Part shown: in pieces, positions 35,746-46,610 of the stretch
How positions within the stretch are numbered: position 1 is the first letter of the stretch
Layout: each line of letters starts with the position of its first letter
Source: Podocnemis expansa
Lineage: Eukaryota > Chordata > Testudines > Podocnemididae
Assembly (NCBI GenBank): GCA_007922195.1
Contig: ML682038.1
Span: 3,418,772-3,482,771, forward strand
DNA: 64,000 bases
Reading direction: 5' to 3'
Notes under the pieces: model-generated
The model's database searches: none
What the model was told of the DNA's origin: nothing
What the model saw: the letters and a program-made list of their open reading frames with translations, nothing else
Position numbers and translations under genes: made by a program

Positions 35746-36697
35746 ACTAGATGTCATACCAGAGGCTGACTTGCACTGAACGTTAGTTTGCAGGGAAAGG
35801 GGCTAGAAGGAGAACCACAGAATCACAAATATTACAAAGCTTTTTTGGAGTTTTGGAACTTTTTTATTCTTAAATGGTTCTGTGCTACTTCAGCAATGTA
35901 GGAGGAGGAAGAAAAAGAGAAAGAATCCCTCAGTCCCAAGGTTACTTTATAAGGTATTTCACTAGCCTGAGTGATATGACAGTGTGATTTTTATCAGAAT
36001 GAATTCAACTTTACTAAACAAATATGTGTTCTGTTCCCCTATTTATTGGTACCGTCTGCAAACCCCAAGAACAAATGCTTTGTGGGACCTCATTAATTTG
36101 CTTTAATGATTGGGAGAGCCTTTGTGAAATAGTGAATATGACAGGAGCAAATGATAATATTTCAGAGGGTACTAGTTCATACATATAATTTGGATATGCT
36201 TTCTACCAAAAGAAAAGAAAAGAAAAATCTTATTTGACTAAGATTTACACTCTGTTATTAAATCATTCCTTGAAGAGAGGACTTTTGGTGAGAATCAATA
36301 GACTTCTAGATTAGTAATATGAAAATTAATGAGTTCTGACTATATCTAATGGTATCTTTTTAAAATTGAATTTAATGCAGGGAGAAGCTGTCAGATTGAA
36401 TATGAAACCTTCTAACTATCCATTGAACAGTAAAAGCCTGTACAGTATCAGAACAAGCCTCCCTAGCTCTCAGTCTGAGGAAATGTGTTTGTGGGGATGG
36501 GAAGGTAGTTCAAATTCCACACTCATTCAATGAGGACAAAATTTCACTTCAAATCCTGTTTACATGAGGGCTTTAAAATGTGTAAAATAAAGCAGGTTAG
36601 CTGGCATGATTTAAAAATATCCTAGTCGACACAAAGTCATGGGTTACTGAAGAGACCTCAAACTGCAAGGACTTGTCAGTTACTATCACTGCCACAA

Positions 36698-36763
36698 GAG
36701 GATAATTTTGAACCCAGGGATCTACAGCCGAAAGGCTTCTTACTCCACTATGGCATCAGTCCC
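36698..36763 (-). repeat. tRNA-like SINE head
   Basis: On the minus strand GGGACTGATGCCATAGTGG resembles a tRNA 5' half with A box, and GGGTTCAAAATT about 40 bases later resembles a B box. Downstream to about 36630 follows unique-looking body sequence. Likely a tRNA-derived SINE copy; no duplication found. Confidence 0.4.
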
Positions 36764-37211
36764 AGTAATTCTTTGTGAAGAAACTGTTACTGATCTATTA
36801 ATACCATCTGTGGAAGTTCTAAAACTTTAGAGAGAATGATTAAATGTACTGAGAAGCAAGAAGCTTTAGTTTTTGTCCTCAGTGTAGAGAAAAATGACTT
36901 CTAGATTGAATCACTTTTGTTTGTGATTAAAACCTTCCTGAAATCTAGGAGAAACCGTTTTCCGAGAGAAGAGGCTATGCGTTTATTTGCATTGATGAGA
37001 GGATTTTTGCACACGTGACTTTGAAGGAGATGTGATGTTTCTTGTTGCAGATGGTTGCACACACATTTTCATTTAAGATGTGTTTTGAATCACAAAATTC
37101 AGAACTGCAATGGGATTTCAGTCTGAACTTTCTCAAATTTGGAAGTTTATTTGGATTTTGTGTGTTGGTTCAGCTCATTGGTTGCTGAAGCTGAAGACGT
37201 ACAGTTTAAAT

Positions 37212-37403
37212 CAGTGGTTTTCAAACTTAAGGTTGGGACCCTGTACTGGGTCACAGACCTTCAGGCACGGGGTCATGGCGCCCCCTGCTGCCACCACCAA
37301 AAGACTGGAATACATTGCTCAAAATAGTTGGATCACAGGTATAAATGATTTTTTTTTTTTTTTTTTAATCTGGGTCCTGCGGAAAAATGTTTTAAAACCA
37401 CTG
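37212..37403. mobile_element. hAT-like miniature element (CAGTGGTTTT termini)
   Basis: CAGTGGTTTTCAAACTTAAG at the left and TTTTAAAACCACTG at the right are inverted. Flanks GTTTAAAT and GTTTAGAG agree at 6 of 8 bases. The CAGTGGTTYTCAAAC terminus is characteristic of Charlie/hAT relics in amniotes. A T18 run lies inside. Open frames over it are artefacts. Confidence 0.8.
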
Positions 37404-38753
37404 GTTTAGAGGGTTTGGGTCCAATGTTCGAGTTTAGACCCATTTCTAGCTTTTATATTCAGATGATTAGTTTCCCTTTCTAACATCCTTTTGGGTTAGA
37501 AAATTTGTATTTAATATTAGAAGATCATCCTGATTTTTAGTATTCAGCACAAATCATGAAGAAAGAACAGTATAATGTTTCTGCTGTGTGTTCCTGGCAA
37601 AACAAATAAAAGAATGTGGTGATGGAGGGAGTGGGAAGAAGTGTGGAAAAAACGAATCTCACTCACTCACAGCTGTTCCTTCCTAGTTATTTAACATAGC
37701 AGTATGTGCCTGATAGCTTTCAGTCTGATGCTGCTGTGTATTTCAGTGTAGGGGTAGCACATAAAACTTGAGAGTGAAAGAACTGATAACCCTGATCCTT
37801 CCATCTGATCTCTGAACTAGGAGAGTCATTACAGTCTGGGGGAAAAAAAGTGTTCTGAGCTCAATGTGGACTTCACGGGTTTCTTGGTAGTTTTTATTTC
37901 TGTTACTAACTTTTTTGGAGGGGAAAAAAAAAGCACTGACGAGAGAGGGAAAGAAAAACAGTTAAACAAATAGGAGGAACTTTGCAACAGAAAGTCTTTC
38001 CTACAGCAGCAATTAGGTGAGTAACTAGAAACAAAAAGTTTCCTCCCATCTAGTTGTGATGCTGTCGGATGCTATGGCAACAAGGCCATACAAGTGCATA
38101 GAGAGCTAGTCTGAAAAAAATCCCTCTATGTCACAGTTTCATCACCCATGCAGAAGCTGAAAGATTCTTACTGATGGCAAATGGCTTTGGGTCAGCCATT
38201 AATGCATTGTAGACTTATTTGCAAGATGAAGTTGCTCCTAGAAAACTTAATGACAAAATTTGCATTGATGTCAATGGGAAGGTTTAGGCCTATATTTTTT
38301 ATGAAAGACTCAGAGCAAAGACTCTAAGGATCCCTTTCACAGTAGAGAGTCAAAGAAAATATTCCCAAGACTAAGAAAAAATATATTTTCTCATAAAATG
38401 CACCTTCCTTGTGATCCACAAAGGCACAAGAAAGACAAAGCATACTTAAAACACAAGCTGTCCAACAGAAGATCAATTTTAGTTACTTTTGTCTCATCCC
38501 AGAGAATTCAGTAGAGACTCCAAGTTTGAGAAGGGAGAAATCTCATATGTCTTAGTGAGAATAACAGAAACAACACAAGCACTTCCTTAGACATCAGCCT
38601 TTCTTTCAAATATATTTCTGCTCTGAATGGTGACTTTGTAAAAATGGCACAGTGGGATTCCAGAGTTCTCTGTCAAGGATTTCCATATGGAATGTACAGA
38701 GTTAAAAAGAAAAATGATGCGTGTTTCTAACCGATAACTCTACAAATCTGAAC

Positions 38754-39186
38754 GGCTATGTCCACACATACATCGTTATTTCAAAATAACCCATTTCGAA
38801 ATGAGTTATTTTGAAATAAAGTCCTTATTTTGAAATAAGTTAATTCGAATTAACAGTTTGTTAATTTGAATTAAGGGAAAGCCTGCTTTCGAACTAGCCA
38901 TTGTTTCGAAATGGTCATTTCGAAACAAGGTTGTTCGGACATGTTGTTTTGAAGTAATGGTGTTGTTTTGAAACAACGTGACTGAACGCTGTTGTTTCGA
39001 AACAACCATTTCGAAACAACGGCTATTTCGATTAGTTGTGAGGTTTAACGGTTTTGAAATAACAGCCATTATTTCAAAACAACGGGTTCCATTGTTTCAA
39101 AATAACGGTGCGTCACGTGGACATGCCGCTCCTTATTTTGAAACAACCTCTGTTGTTTTGAAATAAGCAGCCTTTGTGGACATACC
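38754..39186. mobile_element. foldback element made of serial TTCGAA palindromes, copy B
   Basis: Ends GGCTATGTCCACACATAC and GTGGACATACC are inverted repeats. The interior repeats the architecture of 34869-35274: TTATTTTGAAATAA, TTAATTCGAATTAA, a shared AACAGTTTGTTAATTTGAAT, then GTTGTTTCGAAACAACC. The second copy fixes the element's limits better than the first. No coding content. Confidence 0.8.
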
Positions 39187-41330
39187 TAAAGTCAAGCTGG
39201 GTCCTTTCCTGTTCATAAGGCCCAATAATAACCCTCTGCAGGATTCTATAGCAAGCTGCCCATTTGGAAACCTTACTGTCTTTTGGAGCCTCTCCAGGAA
39301 ATTAAGGTATAAATTTAAAAAAGTGAAAGCATTTAAAAATATGGCTATGCTATTGTACTTAGTATGTTCTATTGTACAAAAGCCAGAATGATTCACCTCC
39401 AGAGTTATGTTGGATAGACAGTAGTGAAACTTACTTTCCCCACTACATAATATGGTCCAAGTCGAGGTATGTCAATACATGCCACTGACCACCTGACCCA
39501 TATCATTCTGAATGCACATATAGAGTATATCTGTTCGGTGAGAAGGTGCCATTAGGCTGATCACAATATTCTGGCCAAACATTTTCTCATCAGAAAATGG
39601 AGTGTAACCTGACATTTACCACAGGAAAAGAATAATACCAGCAAAATTGAAATATACATTTTGTTCTGAGTCAACATTAATCTTAACGTCTAGCTGAGCT
39701 ACCATTGTGACTTAGGTCCCTGATGTTGGACCTATTCTTCTTGCTGCTTGGCCATATTACATCTCCAGTGTGGCACTCCAGTCTCTTCCTGTGGCTGAGC
39801 TATTAGGAGAAACAGAGTCTGCAGCTCTTCTATGGAGGCTGAGACCCAGAACTGTGGCACGCATGAAGCAATGTGGTAGCTCAGGCAGACACAGCAAACA
39901 AAGCCATCCAAAACATTCTCAATTACAATTTTTCAGACTATGTCATTCTGCGGAATATCTCTTTTTGAATTTTCATCCCAAACTGAGACAGCAGCAAATA
40001 CTGAAGTATGAGAATTCCCATAGGGAATGGAAATTCTATTCTGTTCAGCTTGATGTGCTCTTTTTACATCATCCTTTTACAAAGTTGAAATTCACGTTGG
40101 GCTTTTCTGCAAGTTTATATAATTTAATTTTTTCCAAGGTGCATGTCTATATAAAGGGCCATATCCTCAACTGATATTAATCATCATAGCAATCACACCA
40201 ATTTATATCAGCTGAAGGACTAGTGCCAGCCTCCTTCCCAAATACTATAGTAATAATGGAAAAAATATTTGTCTTCCTTTGTAACTGGTGACTAGTAAAA
40301 CGTCTTGACACCAAGCATATCTCTTAAGTTGTTTACCAAGAGGCCACAGCCTCTGTGCAATTCTGTCAGAAAGCAGCCAACTTGTGTGTCTCTCTCTGTG
40401 TAAGTGTAACCAGCATTTATACACATCAGTAGTCTCACTGTGTCCAAAAGGGAAAGGAGCCTAGCTTGTTCTCTGATAGACCCTGACACTTGTGTGACAT
40501 AAATGTACATATAAAATATCATTCACGATGTACTGTTCAAAATACCCCAGTAGCCTCCTATTTATTAAGTGCACCACACTGCCTGGGTGGAATAGGATGC
40601 TCCTGAAAACACCTCCATGAGACAACTGAGCCTGAATGTTAATGCTCAGGCATTTGTACTAAACCTCTGAAGCAAGCACTTGGTGGTGTCAGTTTCCATG
40701 GTGCTGTCACGTGCATTCTCTCAGCATCTTCACATATCAGCATTTCCCACCCGTCCAGCTCCCCATCATGGTCTGTTCACTCACCCAGAAAGTTCAGCTA
40801 TTGTAATGATGATTTAAGGAGGTGGGGACTGGAGGAGGGGTGGCAGGGGTGGGAGAAAGGGTGAAAATTGAGCCATGTGTAGGAATGTGAGTGGGAACTC
40901 GGAATTCAGTTATATAACACAAGAAGGAATTCAAATTAGTCCCTTCAAGGAATCTTCAGGAAACAAACTGTGTTCATCACCCATGCTGCACTTCCCTTCT
41001 TGGTAAAATATGATGGTCTGGAGTGGAGTCAGAAATAAATTGGGCGGAGGTATTTTGGTAGCCATTTTTTTATTTTATTTTTAAAGTCACTAGAAACCGA
41101 AGTGTAGCTGCATGGAGGGAAATGGGACGGTGGGTCTTTAAGACAGAAATAATCAATGCATGTGTTTCTTAGTGTTCTCCACTACCCGGCCCCTAACAAA
41201 AGCCTGTTGCTGATTAAATGGTGCATCAGAAGGTAAGAGATAAACTTGTTAACACTGCCTTTAGTCCTGCTAGCTGCCCAACTAATTTGGTATGTCTGTT
41301 AATTGGCTTTCATTTCTTTCTTCTCTATAG
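39187..41330. other. intron sequence immediately upstream of the CLVS1 exon
   Basis: No repeat with definable ends. A 134-codon + frame at 39770-40174 has no family resemblance or splice context and is not called. The final bases before 41331 are a pyrimidine-rich splice acceptor tract (TTCTTTCTTCTCTATAG). Confidence 0.5.
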
Positions 41331-41441
41331 GACAGCTTTCCTGCTCGCTTTGGAGGAGTCCATTTTGTCAACCAGCCCTGGTACATCCATGCCCTGTACA
41401 CGCTCATCAAACCATTCCTCAAAGACAAGACAAGAAAAAGG
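41331..41441 (+). CDS. CLVS1: CLVS1 (clavesin-1) internal exon, end of CRAL-TRIO domain
   Basis: Clavesin-1 is a neuronal Sec14/CRAL-TRIO lipid-binding protein that binds PI(3,5)P2, associates with clathrin-coated vesicles and influences late endosome/lysosome form (family knowledge). This exon has 111 bases, 37 codons, starting [15 protein letters not shown] and ending [18 protein letters not shown] is the conserved strand-turn of the second CRAL-TRIO lobe. [14 protein letters not shown] matches CLVS1; CLVS2, as I recall it, has TVIRPFLKEKTRKR. It is preceded by CTCTATAG and followed by GTAATT. Both splice junctions are in phase 0, and it joins in frame to the exon at 43087. Length and phase fit the family. 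A 76-codon frame in another phase overlaps it and is spurious. Confidence 0.95.
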
Positions 41442-43086
41442 GTAATTAGAGGAGAGTGTGGGGTTAAGAACCTATGACACTTATCTGCAGTGGCTTGAAT
41501 AGCTTCCTGCTTTCTTTGCTTTATTCTTTCTTGTCTCTGTGGTTTTTGTATGAGCACCTTTGAGGACTGAAGCCTCAGCTGGAATGTGCAAAGATCCTGG
41601 ATTTAATCAATCAGTAGAAGCAGCTTATTCTCAGGGACCAGAGAATTATTGATTACTTACAAAGAATAGGTGCTATTCTGTCATACAGTGGACAAGGCAT
41701 GTCTACACAGAGAGGAAGTATTTACTGAACGGTGGTAGTGGAGGGATTCACAGGCTTCCATTGAAGCCACCCATACAGTGAAGCTCCCATAGACATAGAT
41801 CTGTTGTCAGGAAGGAAATTCCAAGGAAATTGCTGGTTTTCCTTTTTCAGCTGGTTGCTTTTCTTTGCCTAGCACACTCAATGGTGTCCATAAAAATTCC
41901 ACTACTCTATATCAGCTCTTCCAGCTGGAAGAGAAGCAGGTCTTCACTGCCTGAATTATTGGACTTCACTGTCCTTAGCTATTCAACATTTTTATCCTGA
42001 AGTCCATAGTCTCTAGAATGGATCTCAAAAAGGCACCAAAATCTTGCCTTGATCCATGTGATCAGAGTATTGAACAGGCTGACATACTTCAATCTGAAAG
42101 TGTGGCTGGATTAAATAGAGAAAGAACAACTGGAGCAGAACAAAGCATTCAGACAAAGTTTTGTGTAGTTCAGTGTTTTGTTACAAATCCAAAAACTAAG
42201 GAGACATTCACAGAAAGATTATTTAGATATGCATGCATGAGTCAGGTTGTAATTTTGTGTTGAAACAGCAGAAAATGAATAGTTTGTGGCAATTTTGTGG
42301 CAAAAATCAGTTAAAACAGCATGCTTTGCTTTAACCCCACATTCAAAACAACTCAGCTTGACAGAGAAATAAATGTGGATCAAAACTGAGGAAAATCTTC
42401 ATACATGACCCCTTGCACAGCAGAACTACTCCATTTTGCACAGCTCTGAAAATAAAATAAGTTTAGATTTTGGCACCTACCTGAAATAGACAGTGATTCT
42501 GTCATCGTAGTGTGCTCCAGGTTTAATTGCTACTGTATCAATTCCAGCTCACTGCCTTTATCTTAAAGATATGCATGATTTTGTTCAATGAATATCTCTG
42601 ATCTTGTCTGCTCTTGCTTTCCATGCTCTTTTTCATTCCCCTTACCTTTCTGATCCTTTTATTATATTCTTCCACTCTCATTGTCATGCTCTCTCTGGAG
42701 TCACCCAGTAGCAGAACCATCTCTCTCTTCTTCAGACCCTTCTTTAAAATCCACTTCTTCGAGGTAACTTTCCTTTCTTTCCCTCAAAAATAACCCCACA
42801 TCCCACTCTTCTCCCTATTTGTGGGTGTCTTATTGTAACTGTAGGAAAAATCTCTAATAGAGGACAGAATTTTCAGAAGCGTGCTCCATGTTGATCTAAC
42901 TCAGCTGCTGTTCAACCCAATGCTAGAACTCCCATTGACTCTAGTGGGACCAGAGTTAAGCTAGAGTTGAGTGTTTTTGGAAAACCCCGCCTATAAATAG
43001 CAGTGTAAATTTGGTGTTCTAAATACGTTATTACAATGCTTTCCTGAAATCAGGAACTCACCTTTGTTTTATTTTTTTTTTAAAAG
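41442..43086 (+). other. CLVS1: CLVS1 intron between the two internal exons
   Basis: 1645 bases from GTAATT to a T-rich tract ending TTTAAAAG. I saw no repeat with clear ends and no further exon. The stretch around 42880-42990 has a weak foldback of the common sauropsid type. Confidence 0.85.
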
Positions 43087-43322
43087 ATCTTTCTCCATGG
43101 TAACAACCTGAACAGTCTGCACCAGCTAATACACCCTGAATGCCTGCCCTCTGAATTTGGAGGTACGCTTCCTCCTTATGACATGGGAACTTGGGCTCGG
43201 ACTTTACTTGGTCCTGACTACAGTGATGAAAATGAATACACACACACTTCCTACAACGCGATGCACGTGAAGCACTCGTCCTCCAACCTGGAGAGGGAGT
43301 GCTCACCGAAACACATGAAAAG
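43087..43322 (+). CDS. CLVS1: CLVS1 (clavesin-1) internal exon, end of lipid-binding fold and linker
   Basis: 236 bases, 78 codons plus two bases. It begins [18 protein letters not shown], continues [20 protein letters not shown], the canonical end of a CRAL-TRIO domain, then a charged linker with [18 protein letters not shown] and [14 protein letters not shown]. The linker identifies CLVS1 rather than CLVS2, whose equivalent reads DHEYDDDSEYN in my memory of the family. One visible change is [10 protein letters not shown] where I recall PEFLPSEFGG in mammals. The acceptor AAAAG follows a T-rich tract. The donor is AG/GTGAGA, leaving a phase-2 intron completed by the G at 62482 to restore Arg. 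A CR1 copy begins about 160 bases downstream. Confidence 0.96.
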
Positions 43323-43479
43323 GTGAGAACTGGCCATTAGTTCATATTCAGTCCTGTTATTTCCCATTGTAGCCTATGAATTTAGTTATCACCAATCTAA
43401 TTGTTGGACTAGACCAATTTAATAAGAGGCCAGAGCTAATTTTGCTGAAGTTGAAAGCAAGAGGCACTTCAGCCTCCAG

Positions 43480-44495
43480 AGTGATTACAGCATGGCAGTG
43501 AAAGGCCAGCTGGAAGGCCATAATGAGCAGGGTACTGCAGGGATCAGTTCTGGGTCTGGTTCTGTTCAATATTTTCATCAGTGATTTAGATGATGGCATA
43601 GAGAATACACATATAAAGTTTGCCAATGATACCAAACTAGGAGGGGTCACACATGCTTTAGAGGATAGGATCACAATTCAAAATGATTTGGACAAATTGG
43701 TGAAATGGTCTGAGTAAACAGAATGAAATTCAGTAAAGGCAGATGCAGAGTACTCCACCCAGAAAAGAACAATCCATTGCACGTGTACAAAGTGGGCAAT
43801 GACTGCCTAGGAAGGAGTATTGCAGAAAGGGACCTGGGTGAAATAGTGGACTACAAGCTAAATATGAGTCAACAGTGTAATGCTGTAGCAAAACAAGCAA
43901 ATACCATCCTGGGATGTATAAACAGGAATATTATAAATAAGATATGAGAAGTAATTCTTCTGCTCTAGTCGGCCTTGATTAGGCCTCAACTAGAGTACTG
44001 TGTCCAGTTCTGGGCACCTCATTTCAGGATAGATGTGGACAAATTGGAGAAAGTCCAGAGAAGAGCAACATGAATGCTTAGAGGTCTGGAACACTGGAGT
44101 TATGAGGGAAGATTGAAAGAGCTGGGTTTGTTTGGTCTAGGGAAGAAGAGACTGACAGGGGACATGACAACAGTTGTCAAGTACCTAAAATGTTGTCACC
44201 AGGAGGAGAGAGAAAAATTGTTCTCTTTTACTGCCAATGATAGGACACGAAGCAATGGGTTTAAATTACAGCAAGGGAGGTTTTGGTTGAACATTAGAAA
44301 TAAAATCCTAACTGTCAGGGTGATTAACCACTGGAATAAGTTGCCTAGGCAGGTTATGGAATCTTTATCATTCAAAGTTTTTAAGAGCAGGTTAGACAAG
44401 CACCTGTCATGGATGGTTTAAGAGGGTACTAGGTCCTGGGGACCGGACTCGATGACCTCTCATGGTCCCTTCCAGTTTCTATGATTCTATGATTC
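43480..44495 (+). mobile_element. CR1 LINE, 5'-truncated, RT broken
   Basis: The + strand reads the RT box GSVLGLVLFNIFISDLDDG, then FANDTKLGG where the catalytic FADD has become FAND, so the enzyme would be dead even apart from its stops. Further pieces follow at 43723-43947 (LGEIVDYKLNMSQQC) and 44074-44421 (ending VINHWNKLPRQV). The 3' end at 44495 has the CR1 repeat TATGATTCTATGATTC. It has sense orientation relative to CLVS1 and lies in its last intron. Confidence 0.92.
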
Positions 44496-45013
44496 CTGAA
44501 GTACTCTCTTGTTACTTCTCTGATTACTAGCCACCGTGAACAAAAAAAGCTGAAATTAATGAGCCCTTTAATTTGTAGTCAGTGAAGCAAATATCATAAA
44601 GAAATGCTATTTCCCTGCCATAATATACCCTATAAAAATTATTTCAGTTGTGGTTTTTAGTCACTGTTGTGGCTTTGGTGCATGCTGTCCACCCTTGTCT
44701 ATGACAGATTTTACATTCTGTAATGTACTACCAGTAGCTTGTGTATAGCCAGCACCTTTAAAAATTTACATGCCTGACATGCAGTCACTACCCTTTACCT
44801 AGCAAAGCTGGTCTTTTGAGCCTAGGGAAAGACCTTTGCTTTTGGATCTGATGATTGTGCATACTGCTTCCAAAGCTTGAAATGCTAGTTTTTAAATCCA
44901 CAAAGCTCACTAATTTGCACTAATTGATTAGAAGGGGATCAGGTGCAGAACAGTGAAGGTTGTGGATTTCTGGGTGTCGCATCAGGGGCCAGTGTTGGAT
45001 GACATCACACTCT

Positions 45014-45255
45014 GAGGCCTGGTCTACACTACAGGCCTATATTGCTATAACTCATGGTTGTGAGCGACATACTTATGCCAACCTAACTCCCCATGTAGAT
45101 CATGCTATTATTGGCGAGAAAGCTTCTCCTAGATGTATAGCTACCACCTCTTGGGGAAGGAAATCAACTATCGGTATGCTGACAAAAGAGCTCTTGCCCT
45201 TCAGCTTAGAACATCTTAACTAAACTTCTGCAGTTGTGCCAATGCAGTGTTTCCA
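45014..45255. mobile_element. TCTACAC-ended miniature element fragment
   Basis: Starts GAGGCCTGGTCTACACTAC, a terminus shared with 45612. The interior has ATGCCAACCTAACTCCCC. The right end is not recognisable. Non-coding despite an 87-codon chance frame. Confidence 0.45.
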
Positions 45256-45611
45256 GCCAAGGATAGAGGGATATGTAGGCCCCTAGTGAATGTGCATCAT
45301 CTCCTCTGGTTTCACCTGCTATGCAGCAGGTTAATCTCTCTGCTCTCTACCTCATTAAACCATTTTCAGTGCAGATTGCACTTGAGAGTTTACTGCTCAC
45401 ACTAAGCAGTATCGCTGTGTGATGGGGAAGACATAATTTTGTTACTGTGGAATCCAGCCTGACAAGACTGACAAGCCCTAATGACATGTAATTAATTACA
45501 TCCTTGATGGAAAAAAAAATGCATTGAAAGAAAGCATTTTAAATGCATTTTTTAACCCCCCCCCCCTCCTCCCCGCCCCATTCTTATATTGCAAATTTAG
45601 ACCCTGATCCC

Positions 45612-45790
45612 ATGAAGACTAAGGTCTGGTCTACACTATACAGTTAGGTCAATGAAATGCAGCTTACATCAAGCTAATTATGTCGGAGTGCACACTACAG
45701 CCTTGTCCCACTGATGCAAGTGCTCCAGTACAGCGACAGAATAACTCCGCCTCCATGAAAGGCATAGGGCTATGTCAGTGTAGTCCATGG
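45612..45790. mobile_element. TCTACAC-ended miniature element fragment
   Basis: Starts AAGGTCTGGTCTACACTA and ends near GGGCTATGTCAGTGTAGTCC, which holds a weak inverted match to the start. Interior GTCAATGAAATGCAGCTTAC. Aged, non-autonomous. Confidence 0.5.
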
Positions 45791-46509
45791 GGGAGCTGTG
45801 AAAATTGACAAAAATAATGGGGCAACTAGAGCCTAGCTTCTCCTGACTCCATCTCAAGGAGCTGAGAAGCACTGGTGTCTGTCTTCATTCTCAACCTAGA
45901 ATGGAGAGCTGAGATCCAGGGGGAGGGCAGCTCTCAGCCCTCCAAACTGGCCCACTTCAGTTGCAGGAACTGGAAGTGCTTCTGGTAAGGGCACACACCA
46001 CTGACAGAAAGCAGAGAGTGGGAACATCACTAACTACTGCAGTGGCTAGGAATTGACCTGACATGTCCTTATATCCATGCTTAGACACATACACGTGTTC
46101 TCACCAGCTTCAGTGGAATAACTCCCAGCACATAAAGTTAAGCAACTCTGTAAGCCTTTGTGGAATCAGGGCTTTAGCGTGCAGGTAACTGGCTGCTTAT
46201 ACAGAGTATCTCCCTAGACACCACAGTTCTCTTGGGAGTAAATGATTCCCTGATCTTAAATATACAAGTTTTATTCCCCTATTAAAATAATTTAATCCCT
46301 TTTTCTTCTTTCAGAGAAGCTCTGCTTCTCCATAGATACCCTCCAAACCTATTGTATCTTTTAACTAAAGGCATGATTTTGTTTAGATTTAGAATTGATG
46401 AGATGATCAGCCCCTGTTGTACGCTTAGAGGGTGCTTTAAAATATATATATTTGACACTTCCAGTCAACATACTTTTTTTCAAAGGAATTTAGGATGATC
46501 CTAATAAAT

Positions 46510-46610
46510 CAAAGACTTTAAGGCTGGCAGGAACGATTATGATGTCTTATAGTCCAGCCTCCTGCATAACACATGCTATGACGAGTCACACAAGAATCCA
46601 TCAAGTCTAA
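46510..46610 (-). mobile_element. CR1-type 3' tail fragment
   Basis: AAAGACTTTAAGGCTGGCAGG followed by TCTTATAGTCCAGCCTCCTGC and ATAACACATGCTATGA gives the reverse pattern of a CR1-class tail common in reptiles; only about 100 bases. Confidence 0.55.

Larger units (their letters stand above)
1..41330 (+). other. CLVS1: CLVS1 upstream intron (3' portion, runs off the left edge)
   Basis: Everything before the first recognised CLVS1 exon is read as one long intron, ending in a pyrimidine-rich tract and AG just before 41331. I looked for the preceding CLVS1 coding exons, which in the family encode the CRAL-TRIO N-terminal lobe and most of the lipid-binding domain, and saw none. The interval contains the repeats listed separately and otherwise AT-rich sequence without convincing coding potential. 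Calling it a single intron is inference; an unrecognised non-coding exon would not be visible. Confidence 0.75.

Noticed and set aside
39770..40174. 134-codon + strand frame upstream of the CLVS1 exon
   Set aside because: No recognisable domain, no splice sites that would join it to the 41331 exon in phase, and not part of the known CLVS1 sequence.
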